A DNA stretch of 64,000 bases from Bin80 sp965219915 (GTDB taxonomy: Bacteria > Bacteroidota > Rhodothermia > Rhodothermales > Bin80). The position numbers and the translations under genes are program-made. The notes beneath the pieces are model-generated. The model had not been told where the DNA came from. It saw only the letters and a program-made list of their open reading frames with translations, and did not search any database. Location of the stretch: assembly GCA_965219915.1 (NCBI GenBank), contig OZ244794.1, positions 1,426,001 to 1,490,000 on the forward strand. The letters run 5' to 3'. Below, in pieces: positions 34,069-44,369 of this stretch; the stretch's first letter is position 1; every line of letters starts with the position of its first letter.

Positions 34069-34482
34069 TCGCCTGCATTTCGATTTGGTTTGAAAGAAAC
34101 TTCCGGGGCTCGCGCCGACCGATAAAGCGATTGTGATTTTTCAATGCTCTGGCCCAAAAATACAACCTAGCATGAATTAACAGTAATATAACAAATATTG
34201 CCCATTTTTTAACAGATAACGAATATAATTGACAGGAAAAACAATTGAAGCGTACCTACCTTACTGGGGAGTTCTGTATAAAGCTGTGTGTGTGTGATAG
34301 TGTGTCGGCTATACAGTATTCACGGGACAAGTGCAGTGGGCCTGTGCCATGCTCCGCGGCGGAAAATGCCATTACGTAGCGTTGTCAGTCCAAAACGACA
34401 AAATGAGGGAATGGCATGCCGGGGAATCGGCTGGAGGACGAACATTCTCCGAGACTGTTGCACAAACTATCGAGATTGACCG
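34069..34482 (+). promoter_or_regulatory. Shared surface-gene element copy 2, promoter and leader of the Calx-beta giant
   Basis: The block 34171-34234 starts CATGAATTAA, contains GTAATATAAC and ATATTGCCCA, and ends in TTGACA (34229-34234). An 18-nt spacer leads to TACCTA (34253-34258) as -10. It matches copy 1 (3309-3372) at 52 of 64 positions without gaps. The ~220-nt leader contains a TG run (34286-34295) and, at 34455-34473, a near copy of the 6543-6562 sequence. Confidence 0.65.
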
Positions 34483-37400
34483 TTGAAGTATTCTTCTCCA
34501 AGATTAAAACGCCTTTTCTCAACAGCCTCTGTGTTGCTGCTCCTCATGGTCCACAGCACTGATTGGTCAAGTGGGGTAGGTATCCCACAGCTGGCACAAA
34601 CTGGGAACGACCGGGCGGTGACAGATTATGGCACATCGGGGGGGGCAATGATGAAGGGAGTTGGTCCTAATCCAGTGAACAACGCCGTGGAACTGAAGAT
34701 TAGTCAAAGTAGCCGATATCTGGACGAAGGAGGAACCGCACCGACATTTAAGGTGTGGCTCTCCGACGACCCGACTGGGGATGTAACGGTGACGCTGACC
34801 CTGCACAGGAGAAATACTGTAGCGTTGACGTTGACTCCGTCTGGACCCTTGACCTTTACGCCCACTGCTTGGGATGAGGACGATGCGCAGACGGTGACAG
34901 TGACAGTCCAGGATAACACAATCATTGACGCGGATGGGCGGCAGCGCATTGACCTAGCAGCCTCGGGTGGTGGTGCAGATGGAGCAACAGAACGTGCGCG
35001 TTTTGAATTTCGTGACAACGACAGGCCGGCGGTCACTTTGACGGCTTCGTCGAATCCGGTGACTGAGGGAACTGCGGTGACGATCACGGCGACGCTCTCC
35101 GAGGATCCGTCAGCGGATGTGACGATTCCGCTGGATATTCCCGACCCGGTAGACGGCGAATATACTTCACCGACTACGCACGCGATCACAATTTCTGGTA
35201 CGGGGACCGTGACGACCGGGACGTTGGATATACAGACGAATGAAGATGATAACGACTTTGAGGATGAGACCTTCACGGTGGGGCTTGATACGGACCACGA
35301 TGATTGGCCGTCCGCCTATGGCGCGGGAACTCCGTCCTCGGTGGTGATCACGATTGATGACAATGACAAGCGGGGGGTTCATATATTGGCTGAGCCGAAC
35401 CCGGTGGCCGAGGGGTCTGTGGTGACGGTCATTGTGGTGCTCTCTGAGGATCCGTCTTCGGATGTGACAATTCCGTTGTACATTCCCGACCCGGAGGACG
35501 GTGAATATACATTGCCGAGCAAGCAAGAGGTCACGATTGCGGGTGCGGGGACTGGACGGATGGGCACGTTGGATATTCAGACAAATGAAGATGCAGATCG
35601 GGTGGATGATACGTTAAAGGTGCGGTTTGATAGGGACTCTAGTGACTGGCCGCCCGAATGGGACGGCGAGGAAATATTGTGGATATTTAATCAAGAAGTC
35701 TGGATCCTGATCACTGACAATGACAAGCCGACGGTTGCCTTGACGGCTTCGCCGAATCCGGTAACTGAGGGATCTGCGGTGACAATCACGGCGACGCTCT
35801 CCGAGGATCCGTCAGCGGATGTGACGATTCCACTGGACATTCCCGACCCGGGGGGCGGCGAATATACTTCTCCTACTCCGGCCGAGATCACGATTGTGGG
35901 TACGGGGAACGTGACGACCGGCACGTTGACTATTCAGACGAATGAAGATGCAGATAAGGATGATGAGACGTTCACGGTGGAGCTTAATACGAGCTACAGT
36001 GACTGGCCGCCCGCCTATGACGCAGGGACTCCGTCGTCGGTAGCGATCACGATCGCTGACAATGATAAACCAACGGTTAGTTTGTCGGCTTCGCCGAACC
36101 CAGTGGATGAGGGGTCAGCAGTGACGATCACCGCGACGCTTTCCGAGGATCCGTCTTCCGATGTGACGATCCCGCTGGACATCCCCGCCTCGGAGGGCGG
36201 TGGATATACTTCACCGACTAATGCCGAGATCACGATTACGGGTACGGGGGACGTGACGACCGGCACGTTGACTATTCAGACGAATGAAGATGCAGATCTG
36301 GTGGATGAGACGTTCACGGTGGGGCTTGATACGGACGACAGTGATTGGCCGTCGGACTGGGGCGCGGGAACTCCGTCGTCGGTGGCGATCACGATCAGTG
36401 ACAATGACGAAGCCGTGGAGTTGAGGACTAGTAGAAGTAGCTCGACCTTGGCCGAAGGAGGAACCTCACCGACATTTAAGGTGTGGCTCTCCGGGGAGCC
36501 GAGTGCGGATGTAACGGTGACGCTGACCCTGGATACGGATAATAGCGTGGCATTGACGTTGGATCCGTCGGGGCCTTTGACCTTTACGACCGATAACTGG
36601 AGTGAGGCCCAGACGGTGACGGTGTCGGTCCCGGACGATGCCGTCGATGACGAGGATGCGTGGCAGTACATTAACCTGGCGGCCACGGGAGGTGGTATGG
36701 ATGGAAAAACGAAAAGTGTGGGTTTTTACTTTCGTGACAATGACACGGCGCTGGAGGTTAATCGAAGTGCCACGGCCTTGTACGAAGGGGGAGATCCAGA
36801 GACATTTTCTGTGAATCTGACCAATGCGCCGAGTGCGGATGTAACGGTGACGCTGACCCTGGACACGGACAATAGCGTGGCATTGACGTTGGATCCATTG
36901 GGGCCCTTGACCTTTACGACCGATAACTGGAGCGAGGCCCAGACGGTGACGGTGTCGGTCCCGGACGATGCCGTCGATGACGAGGATGCGTGGCAGTACA
37001 TTAACCTGGCGGCCACGGGAGGTGGTATGGATGGAAAAACGAAAAGTGTGGGTTTTTACTTTCGTGACAATGACACGGCGCTGGAGGTTAATCGAAGTGC
37101 CACGGCCTTGTACGAAGGGGGAGATCCAGAGACATTTTCTGTGAATCTGACCAATGCGCCGAGTGCGGATGTAACGGTGACGCTGACCCTGGACACGGAC
37201 AATAGCGTGGCATTGACGTTGGATCCATCGGGGCCCTTGACCTTTACGACCGATAACTGGAGCGAGGCCCAGACGGTGACGGTGTCGGTCCCGGACGATG
37301 CCGTCGATGACGAGGATGCGTGGCAGTATATTTACCTGGCGGCCTCGGGAGGTGGTATGGATGGAAAAGCAGCAAGTGTGGGTTTCTACTTTTATGACAA

Positions 37401-40400
37401 CGACGGCTTGGCGCTGGAGGCTACTTTGTCGGCTTCGCCGAACCCGGTGACCGAGGGGTCTGCGGTGACGATCACGGCGACGCTCTCCGAGGATCCGACC
37501 GCAGATGTTGTGATCCCGTTGACATTTTCCGCAGGCACGGCAGAAGCCAGTGATTACGGCGGATTGACCACAGGCAGTATCACGATTTTGGGTACGGGGA
37601 CCGGAACGACCGGTACATTGGACATTGCTACGTTTGAGGATGATGGCGAGTACGACGATGAGACATTCACGGTAGCATTCGGTACGCTGCCCCCTGGCGT
37701 GTTAGCTGGGGATCCGTCCTCGGTAGAGATCACGATCGAAGATAATGATACGCCGAAGGTTACGTTGTCGGCTTCACCGCTTTCCGTCGTTGAGGGGGGA
37801 ACCATAACGGTAACCGCAACGCTATCAGGGGCATTGCTGAACCCGGTGACGATTGATTTGACGGATACGCACATTACGACGGAACCGGCGGATTATGATC
37901 CCCTTGCAAGTATCACGATCCCTGCAGGATTGCTGACGGGGTCAGGGGATCTGGTGACGAATGATGATGATATTGCTGAGTCAGATGAGACGTTCACGCT
38001 TGCGCTGGGGGATTTGCCAGCAGGGTTGATACCCGGCGATCCATCTTCGGTGGAGCTTACGATTCTGGATGATGGTGATATTCCTCCTCCGTCGGAGGTG
38101 TCGGTGTTCGTGGATCCGGCAGAAGTAACCGAGGGGGAAGCGGTTACGGTGAAGTTACAGTTTACGGAAACGTTAACGACCGATGTGGAGGTACCGCTGA
38201 TCTATCCTTCTGGGGGGATGACCGCGGAAGCGGAAGATTACGTACCGCTTGAGCTTGTGCTCATTCCCAGTGGTCGGGCCGTGGGATCGGGTCAGATCAC
38301 GACCGTTCGGGATATGGATACCGACGATGAGACCTTTACCGTGGCATTGGGGAGTCTGCCGCCGCAACTGGTGGCGGGCAGAGAGACATTTCAGACGGTG
38401 ACGATCAAGGATATCTTTCCATCGCAAGTGCTCCTGTCAGCCACGCCCAATCCAGTTGATGAAGGGGATGAGGTCACGGTGGCGGTGGAGTTATCGGAGG
38501 CGTTGTCAACCGATGTGACGATCCCCCTTGTGTTGATCGGTGTCACAGCGGATGCGCAGGATTACGAAGCGTCTTTACCTGCCCAGGTCGAGATCGAGGC
38601 AGGAGAGACACGCGGGTCCTATGGGATTTCCATTATTCAGGACCACGTTGCGGAGGGGGACGAGACGTTCACGGTGGCTTTTGGCCCGCTGCCGGACGAG
38701 TTAGTTGCCGGAGATCCTACGGAGGTGGAGGTGACGATCACGGACGACGATGTGACTGGAATTGACGCACCGCCATCTGTATCGGTTTTTGAAGGGGGTA
38801 ATGGCGCGTTCGATATTTCGCTGACCTCGGTTCCGTTGGATGCGGTAACGGTGGTGTTGACCGGTTATACTGGGACTGACCTGACGCTAGTCCCGCTCAG
38901 TTTGACCTTTACGCCCGAAAACTGGAATCAGTCACAGCAGGTGACGCTGAGCGCCGCGGAGGATTCTGATCTTGTTGATGATGAGGTAGTGGTGATCCTG
39001 TCTGCCACGGGAGGCGGCTACACCGGGGCAACGGACCAGGTTCTCGTGACGATCACGGACAATGATGTGCCGGGGATAAATGCCCCTGCACTGGTGACGG
39101 TTGCGGAGGGGGGTGCGCAGGACCTTGCGGTTGCACTCGCAGCCATTCCTTCCGCCGACGTAAAGGTGACGATTCCTGCTGTTATGGGGGATCTCTCGTT
39201 ATCTCCAACGAATCTGACATTCACGCCCAGTAGCTGGGACACGCCACAGATGGTCACCCTGACGGCAAGCGAGGACGATGATTTTGTTGACGATCGTGAG
39301 GAGATTACCATGACTGCCAACGGGGGCGGCTTTGTGGGCGTAACGCATCAAGTCGCAGTAACGATCACGGACAATGATGTGCCAGGGATCGTAGCCGTGG
39401 CGGAATTGACAATGGAAGAGGGAGGATCGACTCCCATGGAGGTCCGTCTGTCTGCCGAACCCTCGGGTTCGGTGGAGGTGGCTTTTACCGGACACGCGGG
39501 CACGCAGTTGACCCTGGACCAAACCATGCTCACCTTCACACCCACGAACTGGGATATTCCGCAGGTGGTGACGCTGACTGCAAGGGAGGATGACAATGAC
39601 TTCGAGGCGGATATTGTAGATCTCCGACTCACGGCATCCGGCGGCGGTTACGACAATATTGGGCACGTAACCAGAGTTACGATCACCGATAATGATCGTC
39701 CAAGGCAGCTGTCGCTTTCCATCTATGATCAACGGGAATCAGAGGATGCAGGAATGCTCCAATTACAACTGGAGCTGAGTCGAGCAACAGACAAGACAGT
39801 AACGGTTCAGTACGAGACCACGGATGTGGAGGCGGAGGCGGGTGCGGACTATACGAGATCGCGCGGGATTGTGATTTTTGGCCCAGGTTCGACTCGCGGT
39901 ACGGTTTTTATTGATCTTATTGATGACAACATACTGGAGGAGGCGGAGCGATTTACAGTAACACTGTCAAATCCTCGCAATGCAATCATCGCACGAGGAA
40001 CGGGAACAGGCACAATTCTGGACGATGATGGTGGCGCCTATCTTCGGATAGATGATGCGCTGGCGCTGGAGGAGGAGGGGGTGATCCAATTCCGGGTATT
40101 GCTGTCGCAACCTCAGCCTCAGATGATCTCGGTGTCCTACCGGACCCAGGATGGGACGGCGAAAGCTGGGGAGGATTATGAGGCTTCTTCGGGGGTTGTG
40201 ATGCTGCCGCCCGGGACAACGGAAGCCATGATATCGGTACCGCTCTTGAAGGACGGGTTGGACTGGCGGGAGGAGACGTTCGCGGTACATCTGGTGTCTT
40301 CAAAGCAGGCAAAGATTACGAAGTCGGTGGGAGTGGCGACGATTCGAGAGGCGACCACGGTGAGTGAGGGGATTCTGGAGGCTTATGCAGCGCGATTTGT

Positions 40401-41613
40401 ACGGACCTTTTCAACGCAGGTGGTGGAGGCCATAGGCGAGCGCTTCCGTTCAGGGTCAGTGGATGTGGCTTGTGGTGCGGGTGCGCGCGCAGAGATGGCG
40501 CAGCTTTACCACGCCTCTTCTTTATGGGATCCATCTCTGGGCGAATTGTTGTCGGGCTGCCGGATGTCGGTGAGTTCATACGATGGAGCGTTCGGCGTAT
40601 GGGGGCGGGGTGCGTTCCGGCAGTTCAATAATCGGACAGCGGATGCGTTGACACTTGAAGGGGAAGTTGTGACGGGGATGGTGGGGGTAGATTATCGTTG
40701 GCGGCGCGTGTTGGCAGGTATGGTTTTGGCGCACAGTCAGGGAGACGGATCATTTGAGGTGGTTCAGCAGTCTGGAACGATTGTAGCAGGGTTGACGGGG
40801 ATCTATCCGTACGTATCGTACGGTCGTGCAGGATGGGATGTATGGTTGAGTGCAGGCGCGGGGTGGGGGCAGGCCGAAGTATTGGAGCTCAAGGGCGATC
40901 TGTTATCCCGGTTCGGGGCGATGGGAGTACGGGGATCATTGGGCACCACCGGCGCAGTTGGACTGAGTTACCATGGAGATGTCCTAGTGACGGATGCCGA
41001 GATCAAGGCTCATGGCGTGACAGCGGAGGTGTACCGGGTTCGGGCAGGCTTGGAAGCAAGCACAAGGATCAGCAATCAGCTTCGTCCTTACGTAGTGGCG
41101 AATGTGCGTCGGGATGGCGGGGATGCGGAGACGGGGGTGGGGTTGGAGTTTGGTGGGGGAGTACGGGTTGCCTATCCGGCGTGGCGTTTGCGGGGGGAGG
41201 TGCACACACAGGGTCTGGTGATGCACACGGCGGAGGCGTTCACCGAGTGGGGCTTCTCTGGATCGGTACAGTTTGGCATGGAATCGGAGGGGTTTATGGC
41301 GCGTCTGCGGCCATCGTGGGGACGCGGGAATACGATGCAGATGCATCGTCAGCAGACGATTCTGGATGCAGTGCCAGTGGGGATGAACGCGCACCGGACC
41401 GAGCTGGAACTGGGATACGGCATCCCATGGATGGACGGCACAGCTCGACCGATCATAGCGGTAACCCAGATGTCGCGGGGGACAATCTACAGGTTCGGTA
41501 GCGAACTCCGTCCTTGGGAACAGGTGACCTTCTCGCTCTATGGTCTGGTGCATGCCAAAAAAACTGCGATGGAGAACGTCGGAGTAAGTCTGAAAGGCGC
41601 GCTTCAATATTAG
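34483..41613 (+). CDS. Giant Calx-beta repeat protein with C-terminal autotransporter-like barrel
   Basis: A 2376-residue exported protein. The start is a TTG at 34483: an in-frame TGA lies just upstream (34477-34479), and the following residues (RLKRLFSTASVLLLLMVHST) form the signal peptide. Residues ~70-1960 are many Calx-beta or related ~110-residue beta domains (VTEGSAVTITATLSEDPSADVTIPL, DDETFTVEL, VAITIADNDKP), which in other proteins bind Ca2+ at acidic loops. A linker helix (EAYAARFVRTFSTQVVEAIGERF, ~1966-1990) precedes a C-terminal ~340-residue barrel (FGVWGRGAFRQF, VGVDYRWRRVLAGMVLAHSQG, YPYVSYGRAGWDVWLSAGAGWG) like autotransporter translocators, ending ALQY. It is probably an adhesin displayed through its own barrel. 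The barrel family assignment is less sure than the Calx-beta part. Confidence 0.9.
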   Translation: MKYSSPRLKRLFSTASVLLLLMVHSTDWSSGVGIPQLAQTGNDRAVTDYGTSGGAMMKGVGPNPVNNAVELKISQSSRYLDEGGTAPTFKVWLSDDPTGDVTVTLTLHRRNTVALTLTPSGPLTFTPTAWDEDDAQTVTVTVQDNTIIDADGRQRIDLAASGGGADGATERARFEFRDNDRPAVTLTASSNPVTEGTAVTITATLSEDPSADVTIPLDIPDPVDGEYTSPTTHAITISGTGTVTTGTLDIQTNEDDNDFEDETFTVGLDTDHDDWPSAYGAGTPSSVVITIDDNDKRGVHILAEPNPVAEGSVVTVIVVLSEDPSSDVTIPLYIPDPEDGEYTLPSKQEVTIAGAGTGRMGTLDIQTNEDADRVDDTLKVRFDRDSSDWPPEWDGEEILWIFNQEVWILITDNDKPTVALTASPNPVTEGSAVTITATLSEDPSADVTIPLDIPDPGGGEYTSPTPAEITIVGTGNVTTGTLTIQTNEDADKDDETFTVELNTSYSDWPPAYDAGTPSSVAITIADNDKPTVSLSASPNPVDEGSAVTITATLSEDPSSDVTIPLDIPASEGGGYTSPTNAEITITGTGDVTTGTLTIQTNEDADLVDETFTVGLDTDDSDWPSDWGAGTPSSVAITISDNDEAVELRTSRSSSTLAEGGTSPTFKVWLSGEPSADVTVTLTLDTDNSVALTLDPSGPLTFTTDNWSEAQTVTVSVPDDAVDDEDAWQYINLAATGGGMDGKTKSVGFYFRDNDTALEVNRSATALYEGGDPETFSVNLTNAPSADVTVTLTLDTDNSVALTLDPLGPLTFTTDNWSEAQTVTVSVPDDAVDDEDAWQYINLAATGGGMDGKTKSVGFYFRDNDTALEVNRSATALYEGGDPETFSVNLTNAPSADVTVTLTLDTDNSVALTLDPSGPLTFTTDNWSEAQTVTVSVPDDAVDDEDAWQYIYLAASGGGMDGKAASVGFYFYDNDGLALEATLSASPNPVTEGSAVTITATLSEDPTADVVIPLTFSAGTAEASDYGGLTTGSITILGTGTGTTGTLDIATFEDDGEYDDETFTVAFGTLPPGVLAGDPSSVEITIEDNDTPKVTLSASPLSVVEGGTITVTATLSGALLNPVTIDLTDTHITTEPADYDPLASITIPAGLLTGSGDLVTNDDDIAESDETFTLALGDLPAGLIPGDPSSVELTILDDGDIPPPSEVSVFVDPAEVTEGEAVTVKLQFTETLTTDVEVPLIYPSGGMTAEAEDYVPLELVLIPSGRAVGSGQITTVRDMDTDDETFTVALGSLPPQLVAGRETFQTVTIKDIFPSQVLLSATPNPVDEGDEVTVAVELSEALSTDVTIPLVLIGVTADAQDYEASLPAQVEIEAGETRGSYGISIIQDHVAEGDETFTVAFGPLPDELVAGDPTEVEVTITDDDVTGIDAPPSVSVFEGGNGAFDISLTSVPLDAVTVVLTGYTGTDLTLVPLSLTFTPENWNQSQQVTLSAAEDSDLVDDEVVVILSATGGGYTGATDQVLVTITDNDVPGINAPALVTVAEGGAQDLAVALAAIPSADVKVTIPAVMGDLSLSPTNLTFTPSSWDTPQMVTLTASEDDDFVDDREEITMTANGGGFVGVTHQVAVTITDNDVPGIVAVAELTMEEGGSTPMEVRLSAEPSGSVEVAFTGHAGTQLTLDQTMLTFTPTNWDIPQVVTLTAREDDNDFEADIVDLRLTASGGGYDNIGHVTRVTITDNDRPRQLSLSIYDQRESEDAGMLQLQLELSRATDKTVTVQYETTDVEAEAGADYTRSRGIVIFGPGSTRGTVFIDLIDDNILEEAERFTVTLSNPRNAIIARGTGTGTILDDDGGAYLRIDDALALEEEGVIQFRVLLSQPQPQMISVSYRTQDGTAKAGEDYEASSGVVMLPPGTTEAMISVPLLKDGLDWREETFAVHLVSSKQAKITKSVGVATIREATTVSEGILEAYAARFVRTFSTQVVEAIGERFRSGSVDVACGAGARAEMAQLYHASSLWDPSLGELLSGCRMSVSSYDGAFGVWGRGAFRQFNNRTADALTLEGEVVTGMVGVDYRWRRVLAGMVLAHSQGDGSFEVVQQSGTIVAGLTGIYPYVSYGRAGWDVWLSAGAGWGQAEVLELKGDLLSRFGAMGVRGSLGTTGAVGLSYHGDVLVTDAEIKAHGVTAEVYRVRAGLEASTRISNQLRPYVVANVRRDGGDAETGVGLEFGGGVRVAYPAWRLRGEVHTQGLVMHTAEAFTEWGFSGSVQFGMESEGFMARLRPSWGRGNTMQMHRQQTILDAVPVGMNAHRTELELGYGIPWMDGTARPIIAVTQMSRGTIYRFGSELRPWEQVTFSLYGLVHAKKTAMENVGVSLKGALQY
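36501..37400 (+). repeat. 330-bp tandem repeat inside the Calx-beta gene
   Basis: Three consecutive 110-codon units start at 36501, 36831 and 37161 (GAGTGCGGATGTAACGG each time). They are almost identical in DNA, with only scattered changes over the repeated part; the third unit diverges near its end. Each encodes one Calx-beta-like domain (SADVTVTLTLDTDNSVALTL). This indicates recent in-frame duplication or ongoing homogenisation. Confidence 0.92.
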
Positions 41614-42139
41614 ATCCCATTGTAGGCCTATTCCGGCTGGTTAAGCGAGGAAAGCTATTATTTGATGACCGTTTGTGGCGACTGCGACATCCACTCCGCG
41701 ACGGGCACATTTGGACTGAACCTGATGTATTGCGGCAGCGACTTCACCACCTACAACTCATTATGGAAGGCAAATCGACAAAAGCCTTCCTCATCGGATC
41801 GGCGGGTAGTTCAACAGGGCGGTTGATTCGCTTTGCCTCCCAAATTGCGCAGCGAGGTCTCCAAAGTTCATAATCGGAGTATGTTCGAGACTAGTCACTC
41901 TGTTCTGGGCGAACTGTCGAACGAGGCCACCCTAAGCAGTCTACGATGATGCGATCAATGATCTGAAATCCGGTTTCTGCCTCACTCCAATCAAGACCAT
42001 TCTCGACAATTTCCTCTATCGGGCTCTCAAGTGCGGCACAGCCTTCGGCTATAGTAGTAGTTCCACGTGTTGTCTTTCCTATTCGTAAAGTCTGGTCAGG
42101 ATCTAAAATAAGGGAATTACCTGACGGCACCCGATCATT
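41614..42139. other. Intergenic stretch without a supported gene
   Basis: The frame overlapping the end of the giant gene stays open to 41873 and reads protein-like in places (DRLWRLRHPLRDGHIWTE), so a gene remnant is possible, but no family is recognised. Nothing else is visible. Confidence 0.3.
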
Positions 42140-42310
42140 GCTCCAGTTTTTGGAGAGTCCATTGGTGGATCTTTTCTCAGGCAGTTATTGAGATTAGAGA
42201 TCGGCTTACCTCCATGATCGAACAGAGTCGGGACCTTGATGACCGGTGTATCATTCTGCGTCAATGCGAAGTTAACCCGACGGCGGAATTGAGTTGCACT
42301 TCGAGCGTGC
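42140..42310. repeat. Dispersed repeat copy B
   Basis: This stretch is related to 31025-31200: the strings CTCCATGAT(C/T)GAACAGAGTCGG and GATGTATCATT / GGTGTATCATT are shared with few changes. The minus-strand peptide NDTPVIKVPTLFDHG parallels copy A. Unlike copy A it lacks the perfect 9-bp hairpin. Confidence 0.5.
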
Positions 42311-42515
42311 GGTTTTTGCAGGACTCTTTCTTTAAGCAACCGAATTATGCCTGGGAAATAGCAACGAAAACAGCTGTCAAATTCTCATTTGGAAATAGTC
42401 AGAGACATTCGATTGTCAAAATGTGGATTCCCACTTGAAAATTTCCCGCAGCCCTAGTGTGGTATAGAACTTTCGATGGCAACTTGTTTATCCGTTGATT
42501 TGGAGTTTGGACGGT

Positions 42516-42872
42516 TTACTGATCACTCCATACTGCAAGTTCATTGCCGCTTGGATCAAGAAAATGGAATCTCCGACCACCGGGAAAGGAGAAGATTTCT
42601 ATGCAGATTTTGGCATCAGCATCAGCAATTCGCTTCAATGTAGCTTCCAAGTCATCTGCATACAAAACGACCAAAGCAGCTCCTTTATTTGTACTGTCAG
42701 AGCTCAAGTCGGAACGATAGAAACCGCCATCAAGCCGACCATCATTGAAGGCGCAGTAGTTATCACCGAAGTCCTGAAATGTCCAACCGAACACCTTCCT
42801 GTAAAACTCTTTCGTGCTCGAAAAATCTTTCGAAGGCAACTCAATGTAATTAATTCTTCTATCCTCAAGCAT
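42516..42872 (-). CDS. VOC-family (glyoxalase/bleomycin-resistance-like) protein
   Basis: A 118-residue single-domain VOC protein. It begins INYIELPSKDFSSTKEFYRKVFGWTFQDFGDNYCAFNDGRLDGGFY and ends FSFPGGRRFHFLDPSGNELAVWSDQ. This gives the two beta-alpha-beta3 modules, with the usual 'F..VFGW' and 'F.DPsGN.lav' hallmarks. Members bind a metal and act as glyoxalases, dioxygenases or resistance proteins; this subgroup (FHFLDPSGNELAVWS) is common and mostly uncharacterised. The second metal ligand pattern is only partly clear. Isolated gene; the plus-strand frame opposite it is a shadow. Confidence 0.88.
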   Translation of the reverse strand: MLEDRRINYIELPSKDFSSTKEFYRKVFGWTFQDFGDNYCAFNDGRLDGGFYRSDLSSDSTNKGAALVVLYADDLEATLKRIADADAKICIEIFSFPGGRRFHFLDPSGNELAVWSDQ

Positions 42873-43157
42873 GATTGTAGTCTATCTTCTAACTAATAAA
42901 TAAAGCACTCGAACCACTGTATACTGGAAGCCACATCGCTTCGTTTGTCTCAAACTGCATATTACGACCATATGGCCCACTTAGCCCGGAACTGGTGGCT
43001 CACTTGGTTGGAATATGCATGCACTACTATGGGTGTCAAACAAATAAAGGATTATTTGATTAAATATATTTTATATTAGTGTAAAATTTTCTGTACCTGA
43101 TAAATCATGTTTTATCAAAAATGATCCTACAGCAAAACAACCGGATGGGTTGAATCA
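42873..43157 (+). promoter_or_regulatory. AT-rich upstream region of the hipA-hipB pair with a candidate operator
   Basis: The very AT-rich 43040-43130 segment contains the inverted repeat TGATAAA-TCATGT-TTTATCA (43098-43117), 40 nt before the hipA start, where a HipB-type repressor could bind. Known hip operators are also TATC-containing dyads, but the match is only general. Confidence 0.4.
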
Positions 43158-44369
43158 ATGGCAACTAATCTCTGGGGTAAAGTATACTACGGGGGCACTT
43201 TCGCTGGCATTCTGTCGCACGAGGCCGGAGGCCGATGCGTATTCATCTACGACGAGAGCTATCTACAAAGCTCTTTGCCCGCCATTTCCTATACGCTGCC
43301 GCTTAGGCCCGAGCCACATTTAAGTGAATACGGATTGCACCCCTTCTTTGATAATCTATGTGCTGAGGGCTGGCTTAAGGATGTGCAGGCATGTGCCCTT
43401 GGTCTGCGAAGGGACGACCACTTCCCACTGCTTCTTGCCTTCGGCACAGACCTTGCTGGCGCCGTAAGTATCATTGATCCAGATCCCGCCGGGGACGTTA
43501 AAATCGACCACAGTAACCCGGAAAACATCGCAGCGCTTTCAGCAAGGGCGTCTCTTTCCGGGGTTCAGCCCAAACTGGGCGCAATAAAGGAAGGCCGTGT
43601 GTTCCGTCCCGTAAAACGAGGTGAGCGGGCAACCCACATAGCTAAGCTCCCGTCTCCCATGCTTCCCGATATTCTGGGACTTGAGTACATCACTACGCAG
43701 GCGTGCGTGGCCCTTCTTAAGAAAGACATGGTCGCTGAGATGGCCTTGGCACCGCTTCGGGGCGTTTCGGAAAGAGCCCTACTCATCAAACGATTCGACA
43801 GGACCGAAAACGGCGAGCTAATTCACTTTGAGGAATTCAACCAGTTGCTTAATCACCGCTCGGAGGACAAATACGAGGCCTGCTACGAGCACATGGCCGA
43901 TTTTATCATCCAAAACGAAGGCATATGCCTGCGGGCAGAGTGCGATACACTTTTTCGCCGGGTAATGGCCTGTATTCTCACGGGAAATACGGATGCGCAT
44001 CTTAAAAACTTCGCCATGGAGCACACAGAAAGCGGATTGCGCCTCGCTCCCTGCTATGATCTTGTAGCTACTGCTTGCTACCCGCAATACCAGACGCTGG
44101 CGCTGGGGATCGGGGGCGCCAAGAACATGAGAATCGGTAGCATCGGCCCAAAGAACATAGCACGATTGGGCAACCTATTCGGATTGCCCGACAGAGCAGT
44201 TATGTTAGCGGTTTCCGACTTCGCCAGCCGTCTCAATAGGGCTCACAGCGCTGTTGATGCCTCCAAGAAAGTCGACCCGTATATTAAAGACAAACTTCAT
44301 CAGCAATTGGAGAAAAGATGGAACGGAGCGTTCGACTCAATTGGGACTTACTTGTCAAAGAAGCGATAA
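43158..44369 (+). CDS. hipA: HipA-family serine/threonine kinase toxin
   Basis: A 403-residue full-length HipA-type kinase. The N-terminal ~100-residue HipA_N domain (YYGGTFAGILSHEAGGRCVFIYDESYL, PFFDNLCAEGWL) is followed by the glycine-rich loop SLSGVQPKLGA. The kinase core contains THIAKLPSP (ATP Lys), ALLIKRFDR, the catalytic loop GNTDAHLKNFAM (Asp279, Asn284 region) and the DFG-equivalent APCYDLVAT. In E. coli HipA phosphorylates GltX and halts growth; related kinases hit other targets. The gene starts at ATG 43158 behind an AT-rich operator-like region and overlaps the HTH gene by 52 nt. The toxin-first order differs from classical hipB-hipA. Confidence 0.92.
   Translation: MATNLWGKVYYGGTFAGILSHEAGGRCVFIYDESYLQSSLPAISYTLPLRPEPHLSEYGLHPFFDNLCAEGWLKDVQACALGLRRDDHFPLLLAFGTDLAGAVSIIDPDPAGDVKIDHSNPENIAALSARASLSGVQPKLGAIKEGRVFRPVKRGERATHIAKLPSPMLPDILGLEYITTQACVALLKKDMVAEMALAPLRGVSERALLIKRFDRTENGELIHFEEFNQLLNHRSEDKYEACYEHMADFIIQNEGICLRAECDTLFRRVMACILTGNTDAHLKNFAMEHTESGLRLAPCYDLVATACYPQYQTLALGIGGAKNMRIGSIGPKNIARLGNLFGLPDRAVMLAVSDFASRLNRAHSAVDASKKVDPYIKDKLHQQLEKRWNGAFDSIGTYLSKKR

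Noticed and set aside
35167..37016. Several minus-strand frames of 80-190 codons, rich in Val/Ser/Thr
   Set aside because: Antisense shadows of the Calx-beta repeats; the repetition follows the plus-strand domains.
41514..41873. Plus-strand frame spanning the end of the Calx-beta gene, with a protein-like stretch
   Set aside because: The first 100 nt is a shadow of the barrel, and the rest matches no family I recognise; at most a remnant, so not called as a gene.
42495..42896. Plus-strand frame of 133 codons
   Set aside because: It lies opposite the clear VOC-family gene on the minus strand and has no domain features.
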